From positions 7,581 through 71,580 of the forward strand of contig JAEZFW010000034.1 in assembly GCA_023417315.1 (NCBI GenBank): a DNA stretch of 64,000 bases. The letters are read 5' to 3'. The position numbers and the translations under genes were made by a program. Origin of the DNA: Pseudomonadota bacterium. GTDB lineage: Bacteria; Pseudomonadota; Gammaproteobacteria; Steroidobacterales; Steroidobacteraceae. Every line of letters begins with the position of its first letter. The stretch's first letter is position 1. This document shows positions 52,215-60,559 of the stretch, one piece after another. Below the pieces are notes generated by a model. The model was not told the DNA's origin. It did no database searches and saw nothing but the letters and a program-made list of their open reading frames with translations.

Positions 52215-53021
52215 CTAGAGTTCGGTTGGCGGCTCGCGAATCTCACGCCCCGCTGCATCATCTTCTACCGAAGCAACCAGCGTGGGCGCCGCATCCTCGT
52301 CGTCATCCGTGTCGCCGTCATCATCCTCAGAAGCACCGGCGGCAAGAAGCTCCGAGTCTTCACTCGTGCTCTCATCGCTCGACTCGCTCGAGGATTCGGT
52401 TTCGTCGGCCGCAGCAACTTCGCCTTCAGCCTCATCGCTGGCCGCCGACTGCGCCACCTCTCCAGCCGGCAGCTCGAGCTGCACGCCGATCGTTTCGACG
52501 TCTTTGAGCTCGGCGAGCGTCGGCAGCTGATCCAGGCTTTTCAGGCCGAAGTAATCGAGGAAGTCACGCGTCGTGCCCAGAAGCTCCGGTCGACCCGGCA
52601 CCTCGCGATGTCCCACGGTGCGAATCCAATTGCGTTCCTGGAGCGTGCGCATAATCGTAGAGCTGATCGACACACCGCGGATTTCTTCGATTTCACTGCG
52701 CGTGATCGGTTGGCGATACGCGATGAGCGCGAGTGTCTCGAGCAATGCACGCGAGTATCGCGAAGGTCGCTCTTGCCACAAGCGCGAAACGACATCCGCG
52801 ACGCGTTCGCGCACCTGAATGCGCCAGCCGCTCGCAACCTCGATGAGCTCGATGCCCCGTTCCGCATAGTCAGCGGCGAGCAGATCCAGCGCCGCTTTCA
52901 GCAGCTCAGGCGCAGGTCGCTCGCGCTCGTCGAAAAGATCGAGTAGCTGCTGAGTCGGGACGGGCCGTCCGGCCGCCAGCAAAGTCGCTTCGATGATGTG
53001 CTTGAGATCGTGTTCGTTCAT
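52215..53021 (-). CDS. scpB: segregation and condensation protein B
   Basis: 268 residues. Two winged-helix domains (LKHIIEATLLAAGRPVP; SRALLETLALIAYRQPITRS and GVSISSTIMRTLQERNWI, GTTRDFLDYFGL) form the ScpB dimer unit that binds ScpA. The last about 80 residues are an acidic Ser/Asp/Glu tail (EDDDGDTDDDEDAA) not found in short homologues. Its ATG overlaps the scpA stop (4 bp). With Smc (61.5-64 kb) it forms the chromosome-organising complex. Confidence 0.94.
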   Translation of the reverse strand: MNEHDLKHIIEATLLAAGRPVPTQQLLDLFDERERPAPELLKAALDLLAADYAERGIELIEVASGWRIQVRERVADVVSRLWQERPSRYSRALLETLALIAYRQPITRSEIEEIRGVSISSTIMRTLQERNWIRTVGHREVPGRPELLGTTRDFLDYFGLKSLDQLPTLAELKDVETIGVQLELPAGEVAQSAASDEAEGEVAAADETESSSESSDESTSEDSELLAAGASEDDDGDTDDDEDAAPTLVASVEDDAAGREIREPPTEL

Positions 53022-54211
53022 CGCGTTGTACCGTTCTCGGGATCGTCCGCTTCCTCGCCGGAACCCTGCTGTTCGACATTCATCTCTTCGATCGCGTGCT
53101 CGGATGCCGATGGATCCATCTGGTCATCATGCCCAACGTCGGGGTCGTCGGTCACAGTGTCTGCAGCGACAGACTCGTCCGAAGCGCGCGTCTCGCTCTC
53201 GCCTTCTGAATTGTCCGCACCCGAATCCGAGATGTCATCATCATCGTCGTCATCGAGCTCGTTCTCGTCGGGATGTGCAGGCTGAGCGAGCGCAGCTTCG
53301 TTTTCTGCATCCGCCTCAGCAATCCCGCCTTCGACGACCGTCAACTTGCGCGCCGCCGATGCAGTTCGCACGTGAATCGCGGCATACGCTTCAGCTTGGA
53401 CGATTTCCACCAAACCTTCCTTCATGAGCTCGAGGATCGCGATGAACGTGACCGTCACGCCCATGCGTCCTTCCTCGGGCCGGAAGAGCTGCGGAAATTC
53501 GATGAACGCGGCTTCGCGCAACCCGCTCAAGATATCGGACATGCGCTGACGAACGGATAGACGCTCACGCGCCACGTGATGGTGCGCGAACATCTCGGCG
53601 CGCGCGAGCACATCCTTGAACGCGACCAGCATCTCTTGAAGCGTGACCTGCGGGAGGACCTTGACGACCTTGCGCTCGACCAACTCGGCTGAGGTCGGTA
53701 GCGTGTCTCGCTCGAGTCGCGTGAGTTGATCGATATCCTCGGCAGCTTTCTTGAAACGCTCGTATTCCTGCAAGCGGCGCACGAGCTCTGCGCGCGGATC
53801 TTCTTCTTCCTGACCTTCGGACGCTGCCACGCGCGGCAACAGCATGCGCGACTTGATCTCGGCCAGCATCGCAGCCATCAGCAAATATTCACCCGCCAGC
53901 TCGAGCTGCAGATCAGCCATGACGTCGATGTACTGCATGTACTGACGCGTGATCTCGGCAATCGGGATGTCGAGAATGTCGAGGTTCTGCTTGCGGATCA
54001 GATACAGCAGCAGATCGAGCGGACCTTCGAAGGCTTCGAGGAAGACCTGGAGCGCATCCGGAGGAATGTAGAGATCTCGCGGCAGCTCTGTGACGGGCTC
54101 GCCTTCCACGACCGCGAACGGCATTTCCGTCTGCTGTGGCGCCTCGGCCTCGAGCTTGTCCGCTTCGAGTTGCGAGCCTGTGTCCTCGACGAGCTTCAAT
54201 TCGGGCTTCAC
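53018..54211 (-). CDS. scpA: segregation and condensation protein A
   Basis: 397 residues from a GTG at 54211 that overlaps the trpS stop (GTGA). The kleisin core starts FEGPLDLLLYLIRKQNLDIL, with EYLLMAAMLAEIKSRMLLP in the Smc-binding helix and IAILELMKEGLVEIVQAEAY in the C-terminal winged helix. A non-conserved N-terminal extension (about 50 residues) and an acidic C-terminal tail of about 100 residues (DDDDDDD, many Glu) are added. Coupled to trpS upstream and scpB downstream. Confidence 0.93.
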   Translation of the reverse strand: MKPELKLVEDTGSQLEADKLEAEAPQQTEMPFAVVEGEPVTELPRDLYIPPDALQVFLEAFEGPLDLLLYLIRKQNLDILDIPIAEITRQYMQYIDVMADLQLELAGEYLLMAAMLAEIKSRMLLPRVAASEGQEEEDPRAELVRRLQEYERFKKAAEDIDQLTRLERDTLPTSAELVERKVVKVLPQVTLQEMLVAFKDVLARAEMFAHHHVARERLSVRQRMSDILSGLREAAFIEFPQLFRPEEGRMGVTVTFIAILELMKEGLVEIVQAEAYAAIHVRTASAARKLTVVEGGIAEADAENEAALAQPAHPDENELDDDDDDDISDSGADNSEGESETRASDESVAADTVTDDPDVGHDDQMDPSASEHAIEEMNVEQQGSGEEADDPENGTTR

Positions 54212-55425
54212 CGGTAATTCATCCCCATCGCCTGATGCACTTCTTCGAGCGTTTGGCGCGCCACGTCGCGCGCGCGCTCGCAACCTTCCGCGATGATGCC
54301 GCGTACGAGGTCGCGATTCTGCTCGAACTCTTGCGCGCGTTCGCGGATCGCCGTGATCTCGGCCACGACTCGATCGGCGAGGCGCTTCTTGCAGTCGAGA
54401 CAGCCGATGCCGGCCGAACGGCACCCTTGCTGCACCCAGGCCTGAGTGTCCGCGTCAGAATAGATTTTGTGAAGATCCCAGACCGGACATTTTTCAGGAT
54501 CGCCCGGATCGGTCCTACGCACGCGCGCAGGATCCGTTTGCATCGTCTTCAATTTCCTGGCAACGGAATCTGGCTCTTCGCGAAGACCGATCGTGTTGCC
54601 GTACGACTTGGACATCTTGCGACCGTCGAGTCCCGGCACCTTCGGCGTCGCGGTAAGCAACGCTTCCGGCTCCACGAGAATGCTGCGACCGGTTCCCTCG
54701 AGATAGCCGATCAAACGCTCGCGATCGGCGAGCGTCAAACGCGCATTGCCATCGAGCAGCGCGCGGGCCTTGTCGAGCGCATCGGCATCGCCTTGTTCTT
54801 GATATTGCCGACGTAACTCCTTGTAGCGGTTCCCATTGCGGCTGCCGAGCGCCTTCAATGCCTTCTCGACTTTGATCTCGAAGTCTGGCTCCTTGCCGTA
54901 GACGTGATTGAAACGGCGCGCGACCTCGCGCGTGATCTCTACGTGCGCCACCTGATCCTCACCGACAGGAATGTACATCGGCTTGTAGAGCAGGATGTCG
55001 GCACTCTGCAGCAGCGGATAGCCCAAGAAACCGTAAGTAGCGAGATCCTTATCTCGAAGCTGCTCTTGCTGGTCCTTGTACGTCGGCACACGTTCGAGCC
55101 ACCCGAGCGGCGTGATCATGGACAACAGAAGATGCAGCTCAGAGTGCTCCGGGACGCGCGACTGAATGAAGAGCGTCGCGCTCGCTGGATTGATGCCTGC
55201 TGCTAGCCAGTCGATCACCATCTCCCACACGTGGTCGTGCAAAGAAGAAGTGTCTTCGTAGCCGGTCGTCAGCGCATGAATGTCAGCGACGAAAAAGTAG
55301 CACTCGTACTGGTACTGCAGCTCGGTCCAGTTCTTTAGCGCCCCGTGATAGTTGCCCAGGTGCAGCGCCCCTGTTGGGCGCATACCGGAAAGAACCCGCC
55401 GTGTCGTACTACTCGATGCGCTCAA
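54208..55425 (-). CDS. trpS: tryptophanyl-tRNA synthetase
   Basis: 405 residues, class I synthetase charging tRNA-Trp. RVLSGMRPTGALHLGNYHGA holds the HIGH-type motif (HLGN) and GRKMSKSYGNTIGL the KMSKS loop. Start is TTG at 55425 with AGAGGA 9 nt upstream; no better in-frame ATG precedes the conserved RVLSGM. Longer than E. coli TrpRS by an insert of about 60 residues between the motifs, a known variant. First gene of trpS-scpA-scpB. Confidence 0.94.
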   Translation of the reverse strand: MSASSSTTRRVLSGMRPTGALHLGNYHGALKNWTELQYQYECYFFVADIHALTTGYEDTSSLHDHVWEMVIDWLAAGINPASATLFIQSRVPEHSELHLLLSMITPLGWLERVPTYKDQQEQLRDKDLATYGFLGYPLLQSADILLYKPMYIPVGEDQVAHVEITREVARRFNHVYGKEPDFEIKVEKALKALGSRNGNRYKELRRQYQEQGDADALDKARALLDGNARLTLADRERLIGYLEGTGRSILVEPEALLTATPKVPGLDGRKMSKSYGNTIGLREEPDSVARKLKTMQTDPARVRRTDPGDPEKCPVWDLHKIYSDADTQAWVQQGCRSAGIGCLDCKKRLADRVVAEITAIRERAQEFEQNRDLVRGIIAEGCERARDVARQTLEEVHQAMGMNYR

Positions 55426-55575
55426 TGCCAGGAAATCCTCTAAAGGTAAGTGCCGGCTGTGACTCCCGACCTGCTTCGGTCAGAGTGACGCCGCGCTGAA
55501 TCAATGTTTTACGAAGCTTTGTTGGATGACCAAGGTAAGTCGAGCGGCAGGGCCGGCATTATACGGGAGCTGCGC

Positions 55576-56199
55576 CTATCGAAACACGCTCACATCTCCC
55601 TTGCCCTCGCGGACCACGATTGGCCCAGGCCCGGCGAGATCGACCACGCTCGTGGGCTCGAAGCCGCAATTGCCCCCATCGATGACGGCATCGACTGAAT
55701 GGAGCAGGCGTTCCTGGATTTCACGCGCGTCGCTCATAGGCGTTTGTTCGCCCGGAAGGATCAGGGTTGAGCTCATCAGGGGTTCGCCGAGCTCCTCGAG
55801 AAGCGAGCGCGGCACCGGATGATCGGGCACGCGGATCCCGATCGTGCGCCGCTTGGGATTCTGAAGCCGCTTGGGCGTTTCGCGCGTTGCCTCGAGCAGG
55901 AATGTGTAAGGACCCGGAGTGAATGCCTTCAGCGTGCGGTACTGCTGATTGCTCACACGCGCGTACTTCGCAATCTCCGATAGATCGCGACACACGAGCG
56001 TGAAGTGATGGTGCTTGTCCGTTTGGCGAATTCGCGCGATGCGCTCCATCGCTGCCTTATCGCCAATGTGACAGCCAAGGGCATAGCTCGAGTCCGTCGG
56101 ATAGACCACGACGCCTCCCTCGCGAATGATCTCGACCGCTTGCTTGATCAAACGCGGCTGTGGATCTTTGGGGTGAACTTCGAAGTAGCGACTCGTCAC
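55576..56199 (-). CDS. YciO/TsaC-family protein (threonylcarbamoyl-AMP synthase-like)
   Basis: 207 residues from a GTG at 56199 (TSRYFEVHPKDPQPR follows, the usual family start); a TTG at 56238 is possible. GGVVVYPTDSSYALGCHIGD and the RIRQTDKHHHFTLVCRDLSE stretch match YciO rather than TsaC. YciO relatives can make threonylcarbamoyl-AMP for tRNA t6A in vitro, but the main role is unsettled. Near trpS, as in other gammaproteobacteria. Confidence 0.9.
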   Translation of the reverse strand: MTSRYFEVHPKDPQPRLIKQAVEIIREGGVVVYPTDSSYALGCHIGDKAAMERIARIRQTDKHHHFTLVCRDLSEIAKYARVSNQQYRTLKAFTPGPYTFLLEATRETPKRLQNPKRRTIGIRVPDHPVPRSLLEELGEPLMSSTLILPGEQTPMSDAREIQERLLHSVDAVIDGGNCGFEPTSVVDLAGPGPIVVREGKGDVSVFR

Positions 56200-56300
56200 G
56201 ACTGAACTCGTCTGCCTATACGACCTATTCGTTCTCAAAGGCGGTATTTACAAAGCCAGATTGAACGACTGAGCTCGACCGCTGTCTTTCAAGCGGCCAA

Positions 56301-56329
56301 CTGTCATCTCCCGACCTTCCGCGTATGAT
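56301..56329 (+). promoter_or_regulatory. putative promoter of yciB-bolA
   Basis: -35-like CTGTCA (56301-56306, 4 of 6 consensus) and -10-like TATGAT (56324-56329, 5 of 6) with 17-bp spacing, 30 bp before the yciB ATG. Confidence 0.45.
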
Positions 56330-56359
56330 ACGACCTCCCGCGAGCCACCCCAGACCGAC

Positions 56360-56911
56360 ATGCAGCTTCTTTTCGACTTCTTCCCGGTCATCGCCTTCTT
56401 CGTTGCCTACAAGCTGACGGATATCTATGTCGCGACTGCTGTCATCATCGTCGCGGTGCTAGTGCAAACGTTGGTGCAATGGATCCGGCACCGCAAGGTG
56501 AGCTCGATGGCGTTGATCTCGGCGGCCTTGGTGCTCGTCTTCGGCGGGCTCACGCTCGCCATTCACGACGAAATGTTCATCAAGTGGAAGGTCACCGTCG
56601 TCAACTGGTTATTCGCCGCCGGATTCTTGTTGAGCCATTTCATCGGCGAGCGGCCGATCATCGAACGCATGCTATCCGGAAACGTCGCGCTCGAGCGACC
56701 GTTGTGGCTCAAGCTCAGCTGGATGTGGATTGCCTTCTTCACGATCATCGGAGCGGTGAACTTGTACATCACGTACAACTTCAGCACCGACGTATGGGCG
56801 GCATTCAAGCTCTATGGGATGATCGGTCTGACGCTGCTGTTCGCCGTTCTTCAGGGCGCGTGGATCGCATCGAAGATCCCTGCCGATTCGTCCGACTCCA
56901 CCAAAGCATGA
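56360..56911 (+). CDS. yciB: inner-membrane septation protein A (YciB)
   Basis: 183 residues, five predicted membrane helices. FDFFPVIAFFVAYKLTDIYVA and FLLSHFIGERPIIERMLSG are family signatures; ERPLWLKLSWMWIAFFTIIG follows. YciB affects cell envelope/septation through an unclear route. Its stop overlaps the bolA start (ATGA), so the genes are coupled. Confidence 0.94.
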   Translation: MQLLFDFFPVIAFFVAYKLTDIYVATAVIIVAVLVQTLVQWIRHRKVSSMALISAALVLVFGGLTLAIHDEMFIKWKVTVVNWLFAAGFLLSHFIGERPIIERMLSGNVALERPLWLKLSWMWIAFFTIIGAVNLYITYNFSTDVWAAFKLYGMIGLTLLFAVLQGAWIASKIPADSSDSTKA

Positions 56912-57204
56912 ACGCGCCCGCGACCGGCACCCGCCCAGATCGAATCCACGCACGTATTCGCGAGCACTTCCCGGATGCAAGCGTCGAGCTCATTGACGAA
57001 AGTCATCTTCATGCTGGACACGCAGGCGCACGCGAAGGCAAAGGACATTTTCGCGTGCAGATCGTTTCTGCGCGCTTCGCGAGTTTGCGCGCCTTGCAAC
57101 GTCACCAGCTCGTCTATGGCGCGCTGGGAGAGATGATGCAGACCGAAATTCATGCCCTGAACATCCTCGCGCTCACGCCTGAAGAGGCTCAAGCCCAGGC
57201 ATAG
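56908..57204 (+). CDS. bolA: BolA family protein
   Basis: 98 residues from ATG 56908. IHARIREHFPDASVELIDESHLHAGHAGA and the later HFRVQIVSARFASLRALQRHQLVY match BolA, including the conserved His used with monothiol glutaredoxin in [2Fe-2S] handling. LHALNILALTP-like end (EIHALNILALTPEEAQ). Translationally coupled to yciB. Confidence 0.93.
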   Translation: MNAPATGTRPDRIHARIREHFPDASVELIDESHLHAGHAGAREGKGHFRVQIVSARFASLRALQRHQLVYGALGEMMQTEIHALNILALTPEEAQAQA

Positions 57205-57270
57205 GGCAACCATCCCGCTCCTGTTCTCACGCTTGCTCCGCACCTTTCCTCCTCTTCATTGGGTCATTTC

Positions 57271-58125
57271 ATGCCAACTCGATCGCTTGCTCTTTCACTG
57301 CTCGTCACCGTCTCGCTCCTAGCCGGCTGCAACAAGGCGGACGCGCCCAATGAAGCGCCTCCTGGAGAGACGATCGCGACCGTCAACGGCGAGCCGATCG
57401 CGAAGTCGGAGTTCGACTTGTACGTCGAGACTGTCGAACGTCAGTCAGGCAGGCAGATTCCAGACGAGCAGAAGTCGGATCTACTGGATCAATACATCGG
57501 CATGCACCTCGCGGCAGCGGCTGCGGAGAAACAGGGCCTGATCAAAGAGGCGAAAGTGCGCGATCAGCTCGAGCTCGCACGCATCAATGTCATCGTCGAT
57601 GCGGCTCTGCAGGATTATCTCGAGCAGCATCCCGTGAAGGATGAAGAGCTCAGGCCAGAATACGACGCTCAAGTGGCGGCCATGCCTCGCGAGTACCACG
57701 CGCGTCATATCCTGGTGGATGACAAGGCGACTGCTGAAGCCATCACCAAAGAGATCAAGGCTGGAGCGGATTTCGCAAAGACGGCCGAGAAACGCTCGAA
57801 GGATTCCTCGAGTCAGCAAGGCGGCGATCTTGGCTGGTTCACGCCAGACTCGATGGTGAAGCCGTTTTCGGATGCCGTCGTAGGGTTGAAACCTGGTGAG
57901 ATGACGAACGAACCCGTGCAAAGTCAATTCGGCTGGCACGTGATCAAGCTGGAAGATTCACGGGCATCCGCGGCTCCGCCGTTCGAAGAAGTGAAGGATC
58001 GCGTCGAAGTGCTCGTTCAGCGCAAGAAGCTGCAGGCCTATTTCGATGAGCTGCGCAAGGGCGCGAAGATCGAGAAGAATCTTGGCGCCGAGCAGAAGAC
58101 GGAGAACGCGAAAGCGGAAGGCTGA
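57271..58125 (+). CDS. parvulin-type peptidyl-prolyl isomerase lipoprotein
   Basis: 284 residues from ATG 57271 (an in-frame TTG four codons upstream is less likely). Signal with lipobox LLAGC (Cys at 19-20), SurA/PrsA-like N-terminal chaperone helices, then a rotamase domain: REYHARHILVDDK, GADFAKTAEKRSKDSSSQQG, GGDLGWFTPDSMVKPFSDAV, QSQFGWHVIKLEDSR. It should fold proteins in the periplasm, anchored to a membrane. Follows bolA; converges with ligA through a hairpin-rich spacer. Confidence 0.9.
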   Translation: MPTRSLALSLLVTVSLLAGCNKADAPNEAPPGETIATVNGEPIAKSEFDLYVETVERQSGRQIPDEQKSDLLDQYIGMHLAAAAAEKQGLIKEAKVRDQLELARINVIVDAALQDYLEQHPVKDEELRPEYDAQVAAMPREYHARHILVDDKATAEAITKEIKAGADFAKTAEKRSKDSSSQQGGDLGWFTPDSMVKPFSDAVVGLKPGEMTNEPVQSQFGWHVIKLEDSRASAAPPFEEVKDRVEVLVQRKKLQAYFDELRKGAKIEKNLGAEQKTENAKAEG

Positions 58126-58145
58126 GCCGGTCGGGCTCGGTTGTA

Positions 58146-58164
58146 CTCCGAGCTGCACTCGGAG
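58146..58164 (+). terminator. stem-loop after the parvulin gene
   Basis: Perfect 7-bp stem (CTCCGAG/CTCGGAG) with 5-nt loop, 21 nt after the stop codon; no clear U tract, so probably a weak terminator. Confidence 0.4.
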
Positions 58165-58170
58165 GAAGAT

Positions 58171-58308
58171 ATTCTCGCGGCGACCGAGGCGAACGCGGCG
58201 CAAGATCCAAGAACGGAAGAGCTCAAGCTTAGCTGCTGCTCCGTTCTCCGCGTTCGTTGCGAGACCCTATCTTCTCTTATGCGCGGTCGCCGCGTTCGCC
58301 GCGAGAAT
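58171..58308. repeat. GCGGCGAAC-family long inverted element between parvulin gene and ligA
   Basis: Outer arms 58171-58197 and 58282-58308 match at 24 of 27 positions and are built from 9-mers GCGGCGA(A/C)C. Inner arms GAACGGA (58211-58217) and TCCGTTC (58240-58246) continue the fold. The 138-bp unit can form one long hairpin in the spacer between convergent genes. Confidence 0.85.
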
Positions 58309-58346
58309 TGATTGTTCGGATAGATTCCGATGCGCCCGGGGGATGT

Positions 58347-60368
58347 TCATCCTCCAAGCAGGCTGAGGAACGCTTGTTCATCGAGCACCTCGACGCCGAG
58401 CTCCTGCGCCTTCTTGAGCTTCGATCCGGCCTCCGCGCCCGCAATGACGTACGAGGTCTTCTTCGACACGCTGCCGCTCACTTTACCCCCGAGCGCGATG
58501 ATCCGGTCGCTCGCCTCATCGCGACTCATTGAGTCCAGGCTGCCGGTCAGCACGAAGGTCTTTCCAGTCAATGGTCCGCCTTCACTCCCCTTCCGTTTTC
58601 GACTCACATCGGGCCATTGCACTCCATGCGCACGTAGCGCGCGAATGACCTCGCGGTTGTGCTCTTGCTCGAAGAAATGCCGCACGTGAGCTGCGACGAT
58701 AGGGCCGACATCGGGGGTCTCTTGTATCTGCTCGGCACTCGCATCCTGAAGCGACTCCAGCGATCCGAAATGTTCTGCCAGCGCCGCGGCCGTCGCCTCG
58801 CCCACATCGCGAATTCCCAACGCATATAGAAATCGGGGAAGCGTCGTGCTCTTGCTCCGTTCCAACGCCGCAAGGAGATTCGCGGCGGACCTCTCACCCA
58901 TACGCTCAAGCCCCGCGAACTGCTCGACGGTCAGACCATATAAGTCCGCAGGGCTTTCTACGATCTCGCGCTCGACGAGCTGATCGATGATCTTGCTGCC
59001 AAGGCCATCGATATCCATTGCTCTGCGTCCCGCGAAGTGCCGCAGCGATTCCTTGCGCTGTGCGGCGCAGAACAATCCACCCGTGCAGCGAGCAACGGCT
59101 TCGCCCTCCTCGCGCTCGACGTCCGACCCGCAAACAGGGCACTGCGCGGGCAACTCGACAAGCTTTGCATCGGCTGGCCGACGGTCGACGATCACCTTTA
59201 CGACTTCGGGGATGACATCGCCGGCGCGACGAATGACGACCGTATCGCCGATGCGGACATCCTTGCGGCGCACCTCATCCATGTTATGCAACGTTGCGTT
59301 GCTCACCGTCACCCCGCCGACAAACACCGGCTCGAGCCGCGCGACGGGAGTTAGAGCGCCCGTCCGCCCGACCTGAAACTCAACGCCACGAACGACCGTG
59401 TTCTCTTCGTGCGCGGGAAACTTGTGAGCAATCGCCCATCGAGGCGCGCGCGCGACGAAGCCAAGCTCGCGCTGTTGTACGAAGCGATTGACCTTGTACA
59501 CCACTCCATCGATCTCATACGGCAGCGTTGCTCGCTTTGCCCCAATGTCACGGTAGTACTGGAGGCAACCTGCTGCGCCTTTGACGGTCCGAAGTAGCGG
59601 AGAAATCTTGAGTCCCCACTCTCGCAATTGCTCGAGCGCTTCAGAGTGACGCGCTGGCAGCTTCCATCCCTTGATCTCGCCAACGCTATAGAAGAACACA
59701 TCGAAGGGACGCATCGCCGCAAGACGAGGATCGAGCTGGCGCAGGCTACCGGCCGCCGCATTGCGCGGATTCACGAACGTCTTCTCGCCTTTCGCAAGCG
59801 CGCGCTCATTCATGGCCTTGAAACCCGCGATGGGCATAAACACCTCGCCGCGCACCTCCAACAGCTCGGGAGGCTTAGCGCGCAACTCGATAGGCACCGC
59901 CCTGATCGTGCGCACGTTGTGCGTCACGTTCTCGCCACGCATGCCATCGCCGCGCGTCGCTGCGAGCACGAGCTTGCCCTTCTCATAGCGGAAGCTCACT
60001 GCGAGCCCATCGAGCTTCGGTTCCGCGGAGTACTCGATTTCCTCTTCAGTCTCGAGACGCTCTCGCACGCGACGATCGAAGCCGAGCAAGTCCTCCTCGG
60101 CAAACGCATTGTCTAGCGACAGCATTGGTGTCGAATGCACGACCTCTTCGAGCTCGCCCACCGGCGTCGCGCCGACGCGCTGCGTAGGAGAATCCCGTGT
60201 GATGAGATCCGGATACTGCGCCTCGAGCGCCTTGAGCTCTTGCATCAACCGATCGTACTCGGCATCGGATACTTCCGGATCGTCGAGGACGTGATACCGA
60301 TAGTTGTGATGATCAATCTGCTGGCGCAGTTCTCGTACACGGGCTGCGGCACTCGGTGCAGTCTTCAT
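58347..60368 (-). CDS. ligA: NAD-dependent DNA ligase
   Basis: 673 residues, full length. N-terminal Ia domain, adenylation Lys118 in EPKLDGLA, OB fold, zinc finger CPVCGSD...C..C, helix-hairpin-helix repeats (ALGIRDVGEATAAALAEHF) and a C-terminal BRCT domain (GKTFVLTGSLDSMSRDEASD...). It seals nicks in replication and repair. Third gene of smc-zipA-ligA. A large inverted repeat separates it from zipA. Confidence 0.97.
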   Translation of the reverse strand: MKTAPSAAARVRELRQQIDHHNYRYHVLDDPEVSDAEYDRLMQELKALEAQYPDLITRDSPTQRVGATPVGELEEVVHSTPMLSLDNAFAEEDLLGFDRRVRERLETEEEIEYSAEPKLDGLAVSFRYEKGKLVLAATRGDGMRGENVTHNVRTIRAVPIELRAKPPELLEVRGEVFMPIAGFKAMNERALAKGEKTFVNPRNAAAGSLRQLDPRLAAMRPFDVFFYSVGEIKGWKLPARHSEALEQLREWGLKISPLLRTVKGAAGCLQYYRDIGAKRATLPYEIDGVVYKVNRFVQQRELGFVARAPRWAIAHKFPAHEENTVVRGVEFQVGRTGALTPVARLEPVFVGGVTVSNATLHNMDEVRRKDVRIGDTVVIRRAGDVIPEVVKVIVDRRPADAKLVELPAQCPVCGSDVEREEGEAVARCTGGLFCAAQRKESLRHFAGRRAMDIDGLGSKIIDQLVEREIVESPADLYGLTVEQFAGLERMGERSAANLLAALERSKSTTLPRFLYALGIRDVGEATAAALAEHFGSLESLQDASAEQIQETPDVGPIVAAHVRHFFEQEHNREVIRALRAHGVQWPDVSRKRKGSEGGPLTGKTFVLTGSLDSMSRDEASDRIIALGGKVSGSVSKKTSYVIAGAEAGSKLKKAQELGVEVLDEQAFLSLLGG

Positions 60369-60406
60369 GGCCGCCTGTCCGTGCTTGGGCTCATGAAGAG
60401 TAGGAA

Positions 60407-60543
60407 GTATCTCTCGCAGAGACGCAGAGGCGCAGAGGTAAGACTGAAATCTGAAGAGGCAATTCGCGCGTCAGCTTGAGCGTTGGATGATCTCATTTCT
60501 TTTTAGTCTGATCTCTGCGTCTCCGCGTCTCTGCGAGCGATAC
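60407..60543. repeat. CGCAGAGR-family 137-bp inverted element between zipA and ligA
   Basis: Arms 60407-60449 and 60501-60543 (43 nt each) match at 37 of 43 positions as inverted repeats, with a 51-nt centre. Each arm contains tandem octamers CGCAGAGA/CGCAGAGG. This is the longest and cleanest of the spacer elements. Confidence 0.9.
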
Positions 60544-60559
60544 TCTCTTTGATCGAGCA

